A DNA stretch of 38,954 nucleotides from Sphingomonadales bacterium (GTDB taxonomy: Bacteria; Bacteroidota; Bacteroidia; NS11-12g; UBA955): contig VHBA01000021.1 of NCBI GenBank assembly GCA_016872175.1, forward strand, positions 1 to 38,954, read 5' to 3'. Shown in pieces: positions 1 through 8,621 of this stretch (positions within the stretch are counted from its first letter, which is position 1; each line of letters starts with the position of its first letter). A program made the translations under genes and the position numbers. Under the pieces are notes generated by a model. The model made no database searches. It saw nothing but the letters and a program-made list of their open reading frames with translations, and was not told the origin of the DNA.

Positions 1-816
1 TACAAAGCGGTGGCCACCGCCGTGAGCGACATATGTGCCATGAACGGCACCCCCACACAAATTTTGGTTTCACTGGGTTTGAGCAATCGTTTTTCGCTGG
101 AAGCAGTGGAAGAGTTGTATGCAGGCATCCGGCTCGCATGTGAAAAATACAGTGTGGATCTGGCCGGTGGCGACACAACCGCTTCCCCTAGAGGACTTTC
201 GCTTACCGTCACGGTTTACGGACATGTAGCCAAAGACAAAATCTGCAAGCGTTCCGGTGCACAGGAGCATGATTTACTGGTAGTTTCCGGCGATTTGGGC
301 TCAGCCTACATGGGACTGCAGATTCTGGAGCGCGAGAAAAAGGTGTTCATGGAACACCCAAACATGCAGCCCGATTTATCTGGCCATGAATACATTGTAG
401 GCAGGCAACTGCGCCCCGATGCCCGCATGGATGTGGTGCAAACCATTGCAAATCTGGGTATAGTTCCTTCCAGTATGATTGACATCAGCGACGGGCTGGC
501 CAGCGAAATTCACCACCTTGGAATGCACTCAGGCTGCGGTTTTGATGTGTATGACGAAAAACTCCCCATCGATCCGCAGGCTGTAACACAGGCTTTAGGC
601 TTCGATCTGAATCCGTCGGTGGTGGCATTGAACGGCGGTGAAGACTATGAACTGTTGTTTACCGTAGCCCAGGAGCATTACGACAAAATCAAAAGCCACC
701 CCGATTTTACCATTATTGGGCATGCTACTGCAAACAAAGGTACATACAGGCTCTTCGGCAAATCCGGTGCAAGCTTTGACATCAAGGCCCAGGGCTGGGA
801 ACATTTTAAAGGCTGA
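1..816 (+). CDS. thiL: Thiamine-monophosphate kinase, 5'-truncated by the window edge
   Basis: ThiL phosphorylates thiamine monophosphate to the diphosphate cofactor with ATP, the last step of thiamine diphosphate synthesis in the cytoplasm. The reading frame is open from base 1 (Tyr-Lys-Ala-Val-Ala), so the true start lies upstream; the GTG at base 10 is an internal valine. About 271 residues remain, so perhaps 70-80 N-terminal residues are missing. Family marks are the AMN segment near the visible start, the AGGDT motif, ISDGLASEIHHLG and the C-terminal NGGEDYELLFTV, which is typical of the ThiL/PurM ATP-binding fold. It lies 63 bp upstream of aspS on the same strand, but aspS seems to have its own promoter. 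Identification is secure; the N-terminal Mg-ATP site cannot be judged. Confidence 0.95.
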   Translation, partial: YKAVATAVSDICAMNGTPTQILVSLGLSNRFSLEAVEELYAGIRLACEKYSVDLAGGDTTASPRGLSLTVTVYGHVAKDKICKRSGAQEHDLLVVSGDLGSAYMGLQILEREKKVFMEHPNMQPDLSGHEYIVGRQLRPDARMDVVQTIANLGIVPSSMIDISDGLASEIHHLGMHSGCGFDVYDEKLPIDPQAVTQALGFDLNPSVVALNGGEDYELLFTVAQEHYDKIKSHPDFTIIGHATANKGTYRLFGKSGASFDIKAQGWEHFKG

Positions 817-843
817 TTTTTTGCCGTATCTGGGCATAAATCC

Positions 844-879
844 TTCGCGCATTAAGGGCTTTTCGCGTAATTTCGCGGC
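844..879 (+). promoter_or_regulatory. Putative aspS promoter with three TTCGCG repeats
   Basis: TAATTTCG (868-875) matches the Bacteroidota -7 consensus TAnnTTTG with one mismatch and ends four bases before the aspS ATG. TTCGCG occurs three times on this strand, at 844-849, 862-867 and 872-877, and CGCG copies flank the -7 box (864-867 and 874-877). I see no clear -33 TTG at the expected distance, so the promoter call is moderate. If it is right, the mRNA would be nearly leaderless. Confidence 0.45.
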
Positions 880-2628
880 ATGTACCGTTCGCACACTTGT
901 GGAGAATTAAGAATAGCCGATGCAGGTAAGGATGTGACCCTTGCCGGCTGGGCCGCACGCATCCGAACCATGGGAGGCATGGCGTTTATTGATATCCGCG
1001 ACCGGTATGGAATTACACAGCTGGCTTTCAATGAAGGTTATGATGCCAAAGTGCTTCAGCAGGCTTCTGAAATTGGGCGTGAATTTGTAATTCAGGCAAA
1101 AGGAAAAGTAGCCGAGCGGGAAAGCAAAAACCCACAGTTGCCCACGGGCAATGTGGAGGTAATTGTTACAGAACTGAGAGTGCTGAATGCTGCTAAAACC
1201 CCGCCTTTCCTGATTGAAAATGAGACCGACGGAGGCGATGACCTTCGTATGCAATACCGCTACCTGGATTTGCGTCGCGAAGCGGTTCGTGCCAATATGG
1301 TGCTGCGACACAACATGGCCCAGGAAGTGCGCCGTTATCTAAGTGATTCAGGCTTCATTGAGGTTGAAACCCCCGTGCTGATTAAGAGTACGCCCGAAGG
1401 TGCCCGCGATTTTGTGGTGCCCAGCCGTCTCAATGCCGGACAGTTTTATGCGTTGCCCCAAAGCCCGCAAACTTTCAAGCAATTGCTGATGGTGAGCGGT
1501 TTTGATCGCTATTTTCAAATTGTAAAGTGCTTTCGCGATGAAGACCTTCGTGCCGACCGTCAGCCTGAGTTTACCCAGATAGATTGCGAAATGAGCTTTG
1601 TGGAGCGCGAAGACATTCTAAACGTTTTTGAAGGTCTTACCCGCCATTTGTTTAGTAAGGTAAAAGGAGTAGATCTTACCTCCGTGCCACGGATGACCTA
1701 CGCCGATGCCATGCAATACTATGGTTGCGACAAGCCCGATTTGCGCTTTGCCATGCGCTTCGTAGATTTAGGAAACGTTGCCAGGGGCAAAGGATTTGGC
1801 GTATTCGACAACAGTGAAGCGGTGTTGGCCATTTGCGCTCCCGGTGCTGCAGCCTATACCCGCAAGCAAATAGACGAACTGACTGATTTTGTGAAGCGCC
1901 CGCAGATTGGGGCCACCGGACTGATTTACTGCCGCGTGGAGCAGGATGGAACCTTGAAATCCTCCGTTGATAAATTCTTTGACCAGCCCGCCTTAGCTGC
2001 ATGGGCCGAGGCCTGTCAAGCCAAGCCCGGGGATTTGATACTGGTGCTGGCAGGCGCCTTGAATAAAGTAAGAAAGCAACTCAACGAACTGCGCCTGGAA
2101 ATGGGTACCCGCCTGGGATTGCGCGATCCATTTAATTACAAGCCTTTGTGGGTAGTTGATTTTCCTTTGCTGGAACAGGATGAGGAAAGCAGCCGCTGGC
2201 ATGCCATGCACCATCCTTTCACCAGTCCGCTGCCCGAAGATGTTCATCTAATGCAAACCGATCCCGGTGCCGTGCGCGCCAATGCTTACGATTTGGTAAT
2301 TAATGGCGTGGAAGTAGGTGGTGGAAGCATTCGTATTCATGACCGAAGTTTGCAGGAGCGCATGTTTGCCTTGCTGGGCTTCACCCCCGAACAGGCCCGT
2401 GCCCAGTTTGGCTTCCTCATGGATGCCTTTGAATATGGAGCCCCTCCACACGGTGGCATCGCCTTTGGCTTCGACCGTTTGTGCAGTTTGTTTGGCGGCA
2501 GCGAAACCATCCGCGATTATATTGCTTTTCCTAAAAACAATGCCGGCCGTGATGTGATGATTGATGCGCCTTCTGCCCTGGATCAGGCACAGCTGGATGA
2601 ACTGTCGGTATCAGTTAAAAAGAGCTGA
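880..2628 (+). CDS. aspS: Aspartyl-tRNA synthetase
   Basis: A 582-residue class II aminoacyl-tRNA synthetase that charges tRNA-Asp (or tRNA-Asp and tRNA-Asn in the non-discriminating form). It opens with an OB-fold anticodon-binding domain (roughly residues 1-110, starting [10 protein letters not shown]). The catalytic core has motif 2 ([18 protein letters not shown]), the bacterial GAD-type insertion in the middle, [12 protein letters not shown], and motif 3 (GIAFGFDRL) followed by [10 protein letters not shown]. The length is normal for bacterial AspRS of about 580-600 residues. The ATG at 880 is chosen because the OB-fold begins immediately and a -7 box lies just upstream. Its last 18 bp overlap the 3' end of the convergent dgkA gene. 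Whether it also charges tRNA-Asn cannot be told from this window. Confidence 0.97.
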   Translation: MYRSHTCGELRIADAGKDVTLAGWAARIRTMGGMAFIDIRDRYGITQLAFNEGYDAKVLQQASEIGREFVIQAKGKVAERESKNPQLPTGNVEVIVTELRVLNAAKTPPFLIENETDGGDDLRMQYRYLDLRREAVRANMVLRHNMAQEVRRYLSDSGFIEVETPVLIKSTPEGARDFVVPSRLNAGQFYALPQSPQTFKQLLMVSGFDRYFQIVKCFRDEDLRADRQPEFTQIDCEMSFVEREDILNVFEGLTRHLFSKVKGVDLTSVPRMTYADAMQYYGCDKPDLRFAMRFVDLGNVARGKGFGVFDNSEAVLAICAPGAAAYTRKQIDELTDFVKRPQIGATGLIYCRVEQDGTLKSSVDKFFDQPALAAWAEACQAKPGDLILVLAGALNKVRKQLNELRLEMGTRLGLRDPFNYKPLWVVDFPLLEQDEESSRWHAMHHPFTSPLPEDVHLMQTDPGAVRANAYDLVINGVEVGGGSIRIHDRSLQERMFALLGFTPEQARAQFGFLMDAFEYGAPPHGGIAFGFDRLCSLFGGSETIRDYIAFPKNNAGRDVMIDAPSALDQAQLDELSVSVKKS

Positions 2629-2976
2629 TATTCTTACGTAGAATATCCAGAAACCCGCAATTAGGCTGCAAATAGAGGCAAGTAAAACTGCTCCGCCAGC
2701 AACATCCTTGGCTTTGCCAATAGCAGCATCTTTTTCAGGATGAAGTTTATCCATCAAAACTTCAATTGCTGAATTAAGCAGTTCCAAACCCATAACCAGT
2801 CCTATACAGGTGAAAATGATGGCCCATTCCATACGGGTTATTCTCAACCAAACTCCTAGGGCAATTGTCAAAACTGCTATTGCGGTCTGAATCCGTAGGT
2901 TGCGTTGTTCACGAAAGGCTGCAGAGATGCCTTTCAGGGCGTTTTTTACAGAAGATAAGAAATGACTGTTTTGCAT
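2611..2976 (-). CDS. dgkA: Diacylglycerol/undecaprenol kinase family protein
   Basis: A 121-residue integral membrane lipid kinase of the DgkA family. Members phosphorylate diacylglycerol (E. coli) or undecaprenol (Gram-positive relatives), feeding lipid recycling at the inner membrane. Visible marks are the N-terminal amphipathic segment ([12 protein letters not shown] type), three hydrophobic helices (about residues 33-48, 50-66 and 95-114) and the signature [17 protein letters not shown] with the catalytic Glu/Asn cluster, followed by [11 protein letters not shown]. The substrate cannot be assigned from sequence alone. It lies downstream of dnaA on the same strand, and the dnaA terminator ends two bases before the ATG, so expression may depend on readthrough or an unseen promoter. 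Its 3' end overlaps aspS by 18 bp. Confidence 0.92.
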   Translation of the reverse strand: MQNSHFLSSVKNALKGISAAFREQRNLRIQTAIAVLTIALGVWLRITRMEWAIIFTCIGLVMGLELLNSAIEVLMDKLHPEKDAAIGKAKDVAGGAVLLASICSLIAGFWIFYVRISALFN

Positions 2977-2978
2977 AT

Positions 2979-3002
2979 AAAAAAATCCCGCCGGGGCGGG
3001 AT
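2979..3002 (-). terminator. Rho-independent terminator of dnaA
   Basis: Read on the minus strand, a GC-rich 8-bp stem (arms 2985-2992 and 2995-3002, ATCCCGCC/GGCGGGAT) with a very tight loop is followed by seven T residues (2985-2979). It starts 7 bp after the dnaA stop codon. The T tract ends only two bases before the dgkA start codon. Confidence 0.85.
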
Positions 3003-3009
3003 CTTATAA

Positions 3010-4467
3010 TTAGAATGTGTTAATTTTAATTCGTTTTTCAATTTCCTCCACATCGTGGCGGAATTTTTTGTCGGTTTCCATCAGGTCGTTTACGGTCTGA
3101 CAGGCGTGAATCACGGTGCTGTGATCTCTTCCTCCAAAGAACATGCCGATATTTTTGAGCGATGCTTTGGTCAAATCTTTGGTGAAATACATGGCAATCT
3201 GGCGTGCCTGAACAATCTCGCGCTTGCGGGTCTTGGATTTTACCGCTTCCACAGGAATATTGTAGAAATCGCAAACCAGTTTTTGTATGTATTCGATGCT
3301 GATTTCGCGGGTGCTGTTTTTTACGAAGTTCTTCACCACTTGCTTGGCCAGGTTCAGGTCAATTTGTTTGCGGGTGAGTGAAGACTGTGCCAGCAATGAA
3401 ATGAGGGCACCTTCCAGCTCGCGGATGTTGTTGTCTATGTTGTGGGCCAGGTATTCCACGATGTCGCGGTGCAGGGTAATGCCGTCCTGATACATTTTGT
3501 TTTCCAGAATGGCCACGCGGGTTTCAAAATCGGGTGTACCAAGGTCTGCGCTGAGTCCCCATTTGAAGCGGCTGAGCAAACGCTCGTCCATGTTTTTCAA
3601 ATCCTTGGGCGGACGGTCGCAGGTAAGAATAATCTGCTTACCGTTCTGGTGCAGGTGGTTGAATATCTGGAAGAATATTTCCTGGGTTCTTTCTTTTTTG
3701 GAGAAGAATTGTACATCATCCACAATCAGCACATCGAGGTACTGATAAAAATTGATGAACTGGTTATTGTTGCCTTGTTTGGCTGAATCAATAAACTGGT
3801 TGATAAATTTTTCAGCACTCACAAACACTACCACTTTCTGTTTGTGATTCTGTTTAATCAGATTACCGATGGCATGGGCCAGATGGGTTTTACCCAAACC
3901 GCAGCCGCCAAAAACCATCAAAGGATTGAATGCAGTGCCTCCGGGTTTGCTTGCGATAGCCAAACCTGCGTTGCGCGCCAGTTTGTTGCACTCACCTTCC
4001 ACAAAATTGTCAAACGTGTAGCGTGGATTCAACTGGCTGTCGATGTTCATCTTTTTCAGTCCGGGAATGATGAAAGGATTTTTAATCGGCGTATCCAGAT
4101 TCACAGGCATACCCAGTTCATTTTGGGCAGGCTTGCTACTGTTTCCTGTAGGAAGGTTAATCGTGTAAGGCAATTGATCGTGCCCTGCAGTTTCAATTAT
4201 GATATTGTATTCCAGTTTGGCAGTTGGGCCAATCACTTTTTTAAGTGTCTTGTGTAACAGCTGCACATAGTGTTCCTCCAGCCATTCGTAAAAGAACTGA
4301 CTGGGAACCTGAATGGTCAATACTTTGTTTTGCAATTTAATTGCCTTGATGGGCTCAAACCACGTTTTGTAGCTTTGTGGGTTGACGTTGTCTTTGATGA
4401 TTTTCAGACATTCCAGCCAGGCAAGTTCATGGCTCTTGTTTTCAGTGGTAGGTTTTCCCGGAGTCAT
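3010..4467 (-). CDS. dnaA: Chromosomal replication initiator protein DnaA
   Basis: DnaA is the AAA+ initiator that binds DnaA boxes at oriC and melts the origin. The 485-residue product has all four domains. Domain I (about residues 10-80, ending near FFYEWLEEHY) is the interaction domain and is followed by a short linker. The AAA+ domain has Walker A (GGCGLGKTH), Walker B (LIVDDVQFF) and the arginine-finger region LLSRFKWGL. Domain IV is the C-terminal helix-turn-helix with VKSKTRKREIVQARQIAMY and the signature GGRDHSTVIHA. The length is normal. The ATG at 4467 follows an A-rich leader. It is transcribed in the same direction as the mutase upstream and is followed by its own terminator. No convincing DnaA-box cluster lies in the 158 bp upstream. 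Confidence 0.98.
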   Translation of the reverse strand: MTPGKPTTENKSHELAWLECLKIIKDNVNPQSYKTWFEPIKAIKLQNKVLTIQVPSQFFYEWLEEHYVQLLHKTLKKVIGPTAKLEYNIIIETAGHDQLPYTINLPTGNSSKPAQNELGMPVNLDTPIKNPFIIPGLKKMNIDSQLNPRYTFDNFVEGECNKLARNAGLAIASKPGGTAFNPLMVFGGCGLGKTHLAHAIGNLIKQNHKQKVVVFVSAEKFINQFIDSAKQGNNNQFINFYQYLDVLIVDDVQFFSKKERTQEIFFQIFNHLHQNGKQIILTCDRPPKDLKNMDERLLSRFKWGLSADLGTPDFETRVAILENKMYQDGITLHRDIVEYLAHNIDNNIRELEGALISLLAQSSLTRKQIDLNLAKQVVKNFVKNSTREISIEYIQKLVCDFYNIPVEAVKSKTRKREIVQARQIAMYFTKDLTKASLKNIGMFFGGRDHSTVIHACQTVNDLMETDKKFRHDVEEIEKRIKINTF

Positions 4468-4625
4468 TTCTTCATTGAGTGCTATTATGGATGATTAAGT
4501 GGTTGATTTTCAGTTCCCCGTATTCACGACGAATTATTCTGCTAATAAAGAACAAAAATTCACAATGTGCTAACTTTTTTTGCTTGTCTAATAAAAAAAT
4601 TTGCAGTAATATAAGGGCGAAACGT

Positions 4626-6170
4626 CTATTGCTTGTATTCTCCAAATTCTTGTCGAATTTGGTCGGTAATCTCGCCAAGGGTAGCGTAATTTTCTACCGC
4701 ATTCAAAATATAAGGCATCAGATTTTTACCTTCCCTTGCCGCCTCGCCAAGGCAGTGTAAATCTGAAGAGACATTTTCTGCGTTACGATCATTTTTTAAC
4801 TGCTGAATTTTTTGTGCCTGCATTTGCCTGATGCTGTCATCTATCCGCAGAATGGGAGGTGCAGCCTCATGACTTTCACGTTGAAAGGCATTTACGCCGA
4901 CTATAACTTTCTGACCGTTATCTATTTCTTTCTGATAGATATAGCTGCTTCGCGCAATCTCTTCCTGCATCCAGCCGGATTCGACCGCGGTAACCGAACC
5001 GCCCATATCGTCTATGAGGGCAATAAGATTTCGTGCCTCTTTTTCTACCTGTTTGGTAAGACTTTCTATGAAATAACTGCCACCTAAAGGATCAACAGTA
5101 TCTGTAACACCGCTTTCATGTGCCACAACCTGCTGCGTTCGCAGAGCAATCCTTGCGGCATCCTCGGTGGGTAAACCCAGGGCTTCGTCGAAACCATTGG
5201 TGTGCAGACTTTGCGTCCCGCCTAAAACAGCAGCCAAAGTCTGAACGGTAACACGCACAATATTTACGTCGGGTTGCTGCGCTGTGAGGGTTGAACCGCC
5301 TGTTTGTGTATGAAAGCGCAACATCATGGCTTCGGGTGCAGTGGCGCCCATATCTTTCATCATATCGGCCCAGATTCTTCTGGCAGCACGGAACTTGGCT
5401 ACCTCCTCAAACAGGTTGTTGTGGGCGTTGAAGAAAAAGGAGAGGCGCTTGCCGAAAACATTTATATCAAGACCCTGTTCCAGTGCCGCTTTCACATAAG
5501 CCTTGCCATTGGATAGGGTAAATGCAAGTTCCTGAACGGCAGTGCTGCCCGCCTCACGAATGTGATAACCGCTAATAGAAATGGTGTTCCATTTGGGCAA
5601 TTCGTTGCTGCACCAGGCAAAAATGTCGGTGATAATGCGCATGCTGGGTCTCACCGGATATATATAGGTGCCACGCGCTGCATATTCTTTTAAAATATCA
5701 TTCTGTATGGTTCCGGAGATTTTACTCAGGTCAGCGCCTTGTTTTTTTGCCAGCGCCACGTACATGGCCAGCAGGGTGGATGCTGTGGCATTAATGGTCA
5801 TGCTGCTGGTGATGTTTTGCAGTGTGATGCCCTTAAACAGGGTTTCCATGTCGGCCAGTGAATCGATAGCTACACCCACTTTTCCCACTTCACCCTCGCT
5901 CATGGCATGGTCACTGTCATAGCCAATTTGGGTGGGCAGGTCAAATGCTACTGAAAGCCCGGTGGTTCCCTGCGATAAGAGATAATGATATCTTTTATTG
6001 CTCTCTTCTGCTGTGCTGAATCCGGCATACTGACGCATGGTCCAGAGTCTTCCCCTGTACATGTCCTTGCGTATGCCACGTGTGTAAGGATATTCCCCGG
6101 GTAATTCATTCATTCCTGAAGGCTGGGTGTAAACTTCTTCTATCGGAATTCCGGAATCTGTTTTCTTCAT
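4626..6170 (-). CDS. Methylmalonyl-CoA mutase, stand-alone catalytic (large) subunit
   Basis: A 514-residue TIM-barrel acyl-CoA mutase that interconverts methylmalonyl-CoA and succinyl-CoA with adenosylcobalamin, linking propionate or branched-chain metabolism to the TCA cycle. Visible marks are [43 protein letters not shown] and [13 protein letters not shown]. Substrate-defining residues look like the methylmalonyl type: a Tyr near residue 38 (DMYRGR) and an Arg near 166 (YAARGTY), where isobutyryl-CoA mutases carry Phe and Gln by my recollection; the His of SGYH is near 203. The C-terminal B12-binding domain of long mutases is absent and no such subunit is encoded nearby, so a partner must lie elsewhere. 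It starts 6 bp after the upstream gene, suggesting co-transcription. Confidence 0.9.
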   Translation of the reverse strand: MKKTDSGIPIEEVYTQPSGMNELPGEYPYTRGIRKDMYRGRLWTMRQYAGFSTAEESNKRYHYLLSQGTTGLSVAFDLPTQIGYDSDHAMSEGEVGKVGVAIDSLADMETLFKGITLQNITSSMTINATASTLLAMYVALAKKQGADLSKISGTIQNDILKEYAARGTYIYPVRPSMRIITDIFAWCSNELPKWNTISISGYHIREAGSTAVQELAFTLSNGKAYVKAALEQGLDINVFGKRLSFFFNAHNNLFEEVAKFRAARRIWADMMKDMGATAPEAMMLRFHTQTGGSTLTAQQPDVNIVRVTVQTLAAVLGGTQSLHTNGFDEALGLPTEDAARIALRTQQVVAHESGVTDTVDPLGGSYFIESLTKQVEKEARNLIALIDDMGGSVTAVESGWMQEEIARSSYIYQKEIDNGQKVIVGVNAFQRESHEAAPPILRIDDSIRQMQAQKIQQLKNDRNAENVSSDLHCLGEAAREGKNLMPYILNAVENYATLGEITDQIRQEFGEYKQ

Positions 6171-6176
6171 TGGTTA

Positions 6177-6713
6177 TTACTTGCCAAACATCAGTCCAAC
6201 TTCAGCTTTTAAAAATTGAATAGCCTTGTCTGTAGGCTGTTCTCCATGGTTTTTGAGGTACTCCACAATCATACCACTGAGATCATTTGCAGTTGCCTGA
6301 TCAGGCATACCGGCAGAAGCTTCCTGTATGAGTTTGATAACCTGCTCTTTTACCACTTTTATAAGATTCCATGCTTGTGTACTCAGGTAAATCTGCTGAG
6401 ATAAGTTGTAGTTGTATTCATTCTGGATTGTTGTAATCAGAATGTGTTTCAGTGCTCTGCCACTCATATCTGGCTTATTGTGGGTTTGCAGCATTTGAAT
6501 GGGGCTAATACGCTCCAGAAACAGGGTCATTCTTTCATAGGCCTGCAGTTTGATTGGTGTCAATACATTTTGGTTTTGTTTTAAAACCTCCAGGCTGAGC
6601 CTCGAGAGTTGTGCATCCCCCTGATTTTTTAACACGAAATAGGCCGTAAAGAAAACCATGACGGCGGGTAGGATAAATTTGAGGATTTCAACAAAGACTT
6701 GAACGTTATCCAT
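6177..6713 (-). CDS. Membrane-anchored conserved protein, DUF7935-like
   Basis: A 178-residue protein with one N-terminal membrane helix (about residues 8-28) and an otherwise helical, probably cytoplasmic body. From memory it resembles the Bacteroidota family DUF7935: the segments LQAYERMTLFLERISP and EYNYNLSQQIYLS followed by a conserved Trp are familiar from that group. No catalytic motif is visible and the function is unknown. It lies 6 bp upstream of the mutase in the same direction and is probably the first gene of that transcript, with a -7 box just upstream. The pairing may reflect only co-transcription; I do not infer a role in mutase function. Confidence 0.8.
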   Translation of the reverse strand: MDNVQVFVEILKFILPAVMVFFTAYFVLKNQGDAQLSRLSLEVLKQNQNVLTPIKLQAYERMTLFLERISPIQMLQTHNKPDMSGRALKHILITTIQNEYNYNLSQQIYLSTQAWNLIKVVKEQVIKLIQEASAGMPDQATANDLSGMIVEYLKNHGEQPTDKAIQFLKAEVGLMFGK

Positions 6714-6726
6714 GGCTTGAGTGCCA

Positions 6727-6734
6727 CAAAGATA
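6727..6734 (-). promoter_or_regulatory. -7 box (TATCTTTG) of the 6713-4626 transcript
   Basis: On the minus strand TATCTTTG is an exact match to TAnnTTTG and ends 13 bases before the ATG at 6713. A clear -33 TTG is not visible. The predicted leader is about 10 nt. Confidence 0.6.
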
Positions 6735-6793
6735 AAGATAATGATTGCGATTTTATCCTGTAAGATGCACAAACGATTCCCCTGAAAATATGT

Positions 6794-6801
6794 TAACTTT
6801 G
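6794..6801 (+). promoter_or_regulatory. -7 box (TAACTTTG) of the Fe-S carrier gene
   Basis: TAACTTTG is a perfect match to the Bacteroidota -7 consensus, 13 bases before the ATG at 6815. It is divergent from the box at 6727-6734. No obvious -33 TTG is seen, and the predicted leader is about 10 nt. Confidence 0.65.
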
Positions 6802-6814
6802 CATATCAGCCGTT

Positions 6815-7168
6815 ATGGAAACAAATGTTCATGTTGAAGCGCCGCCGGTGCAGTTTACAGAAACCGCCATTGCCGAGTTGCACCGCCTGAAAAGCGAACT
6901 CACTGTTGAAGGAGAAGCTTTTCTCAGAATTGGTGTAAAAGGCGGAGGTTGCTCGGGTTTGAGCTACTTACTTGCTTTTGATAAAAAAGAAGATGGTGAT
7001 CGTGAATACGAAGTGGAAGGTATATCTGTTGTGATGAACAAAGCCCATGTGATGTATGTGCTTGGGATGGTGATTGACTGGGAAAACGGATTAAATAACC
7101 GCGGATTTACCTTCAACAACCCCAACGCCAAGGAAACATGTGGCTGTGGTCAGAGCTTTAGTGCCTGA
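6815..7168 (+). CDS. A-type iron-sulfur cluster carrier (HesB/IscA/ErpA/SufA family)
   Basis: A 117-residue A-type carrier protein that receives Fe-S clusters from a scaffold and hands them to target apoproteins in the cytoplasm. The three cluster-binding cysteines are visible: one in KGGGCSGLSY (about residue 46) and two in the C-terminal CGCGQSF. The core FLRIGVKGGGCSG and FNNPNAKETCGCG are diagnostic. The N-terminus is slightly longer than in E. coli IscA. Which subtype (IscA, SufA or ErpA) cannot be decided, because no suf or isc genes are in the window. The permease gene follows after 18 bp, so the two probably share a transcript. The start is supported by the -7 box 13 bp upstream. Confidence 0.93.
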   Translation: METNVHVEAPPVQFTETAIAELHRLKSELTVEGEAFLRIGVKGGGCSGLSYLLAFDKKEDGDREYEVEGISVVMNKAHVMYVLGMVIDWENGLNNRGFTFNNPNAKETCGCGQSFSA

Positions 7169-7186
7169 TTCGCATAAAATAAGCGA

Positions 7187-8413
7187 ATGCGCATTACCGA
7201 AAATATCCGTCAGGGACTGGAAGCGGTTAAAACCAATCTGCTACGCACCGTTATTACATGCTTGATAATTGCCATTGGTATAGCCGCGCTGGTAGGTATT
7301 CTCACTTCCATCGATGCCATGAACAGCGCCATCACCAAAACATTCTCACGCATGGGCTCACAGAGTTTTAATATTCGCAATAACCAGGGTTTTCAACGTC
7401 ATGGAGCACCGGGAAGTTCGGTTTCTGAGCCTATTTCATGGACACAAGCCAGCGGATTTAAAAAATCTTTTGATTTTCCTTCGGAAGTTTCCATCAGCCG
7501 AAACGCTGAAATGGCGGCCAAAGTGCGGTACAAAAACAAGGAGACTAACCCCAATGCCCGTGTAATCGGGGTGGATGAAAATTACTTAAAAACTGCCAGT
7601 TACGAACTGGAACAAGGTAGAAATTTCACCGCCAATGATGTAGAACTGGCGCTGCCGTTGGCTATTGTCGGCAAGGAAATAGCAACCACATTGCTGGGTA
7701 AATCCGGACTTGGTGAGGTTGTGAAGGTAAATGGCAAGTCATACCGTGTGGCAGGCATCCTTGCTGAAAAAGGCTCCAGTCTTGGCATGTCGGGTGGAGA
7801 CAGAGTGGTTTTTATTCCTGTCAGCCGATCGCGCATGGATTTCAATAACGGACAGGAAAATTACTTCATCAATGTGGCTGTTAATCAGATAAATCAGCTG
7901 GATCCGGCAATGGATGAGGCTTACCTGCTCATGCGCCGCATGCGTGGCCTGGGCAGTTCCAAACCCGATGATTTCTCCCTCACCAAGAGCGATGCACTGG
8001 CCAATGACGCCATCGATAACCTTAAAATGGTGTCGCTGGTAGGTACCATCATAGCCATTATTACCCTGATAGGAGCTGCGGTGAGTTTGATGAACATTAT
8101 GCTGGTTTCGGTAACAGAAAGGACCAGGGAAATTGGGGTGAGAAAAGCACTGGGAGCTTCGTCTTCCGTCATTCGAAATCAGTTTTTAACAGAAGCCGTG
8201 GTCATTTGCCAGCTCGGCGGACTGGGCGGCATCGTGTTTGGAATTTTGCTGGGCAACCTGGTGGGTTTTGGACTGGGCACAGGTTTTATCATTCCCTGGA
8301 AATGGATGCTCATGTCGGTTGGGGTGTGCATGGTAGTGGGCCTGGTAGCCGGAATTTATCCCGCCACCCGCGCATCAAAACTCAACCCCATAGACGCACT
8401 GCGGTTTGAATGA
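7187..8413 (+). CDS. ABC transporter permease, MacB/FtsX type
   Basis: A 408-residue membrane protein with the MacB-type layout. It has one N-terminal helix (about residues 20-45, TVITCLIIAIGIAALVGI), a large periplasmic MacB-like core domain (about 50-270) and three C-terminal helices of the FtsX domain (about 280-400), containing VTERTREIGVRKALGAS and the closing YPATRASKLNPIDALR. Such permeases act in mechanotransmission or in lipoprotein or macrolide export together with a separate LolD/MacB-like ATPase. No ATPase is encoded next to it, so the partner is elsewhere. The stop codon overlaps the next start in ATGA, indicating translational coupling. The substrate is unknown. Confidence 0.9.
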   Translation: MRITENIRQGLEAVKTNLLRTVITCLIIAIGIAALVGILTSIDAMNSAITKTFSRMGSQSFNIRNNQGFQRHGAPGSSVSEPISWTQASGFKKSFDFPSEVSISRNAEMAAKVRYKNKETNPNARVIGVDENYLKTASYELEQGRNFTANDVELALPLAIVGKEIATTLLGKSGLGEVVKVNGKSYRVAGILAEKGSSLGMSGGDRVVFIPVSRSRMDFNNGQENYFINVAVNQINQLDPAMDEAYLLMRRMRGLGSSKPDDFSLTKSDALANDAIDNLKMVSLVGTIIAIITLIGAAVSLMNIMLVSVTERTREIGVRKALGASSSVIRNQFLTEAVVICQLGGLGGIVFGILLGNLVGFGLGTGFIIPWKWMLMSVGVCMVVGLVAGIYPATRASKLNPIDALRFE

Positions 8414-8619
8414 TGGGTCAAAACGAATTATACAATAACTGGCAGTACTGGTGCAATGAAAAAATCAACTGCGAAATACGCTATCTGGATAATCGCTGTG
8501 AGTTAAAAGTAATCGTTTCGCCCATTTTGGCTATAGATACAGAAGCCCTTAAAATTAGCGTATCAGGAAAAATAATTCCCTTAAGAAATGTGCTGTCGGT
8601 GCAGCCCTTAACTAACTAA
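8410..8619 (+). CDS. Small hypothetical protein coupled to the permease
   Basis: A 69-residue soluble protein of unknown function. It contains two cysteines (in YWCNEK and NRCELK) and a run of beta-like segments (KVIVSPI, ALKISVSGKIIPL). I recognise no family. The case for a real gene is positional: its ATG overlaps the permease TGA in ATGA (a second ATG follows at 8413) and its stop lies 2 bp from the 3' end of gcvT, so it fills the gap exactly. No signal peptide or membrane helix is visible. It could be a small accessory protein of the permease, which is only an inference. Confidence 0.6.
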   Translation: MMGQNELYNNWQYWCNEKINCEIRYLDNRCELKVIVSPILAIDTEALKISVSGKIIPLRNVLSVQPLTN

Positions 8620-8621
8620 AT

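Noticed and set aside
4468-4625. Possible oriC upstream of dnaA
   Set aside because: The stretch is AT-rich but the nearest DnaA-box-like words (for example GTATTCACG and AAATTCACA) each carry about two mismatches to TTATNCACA and are not clustered. Many Bacteroidota origins are not next to dnaA.
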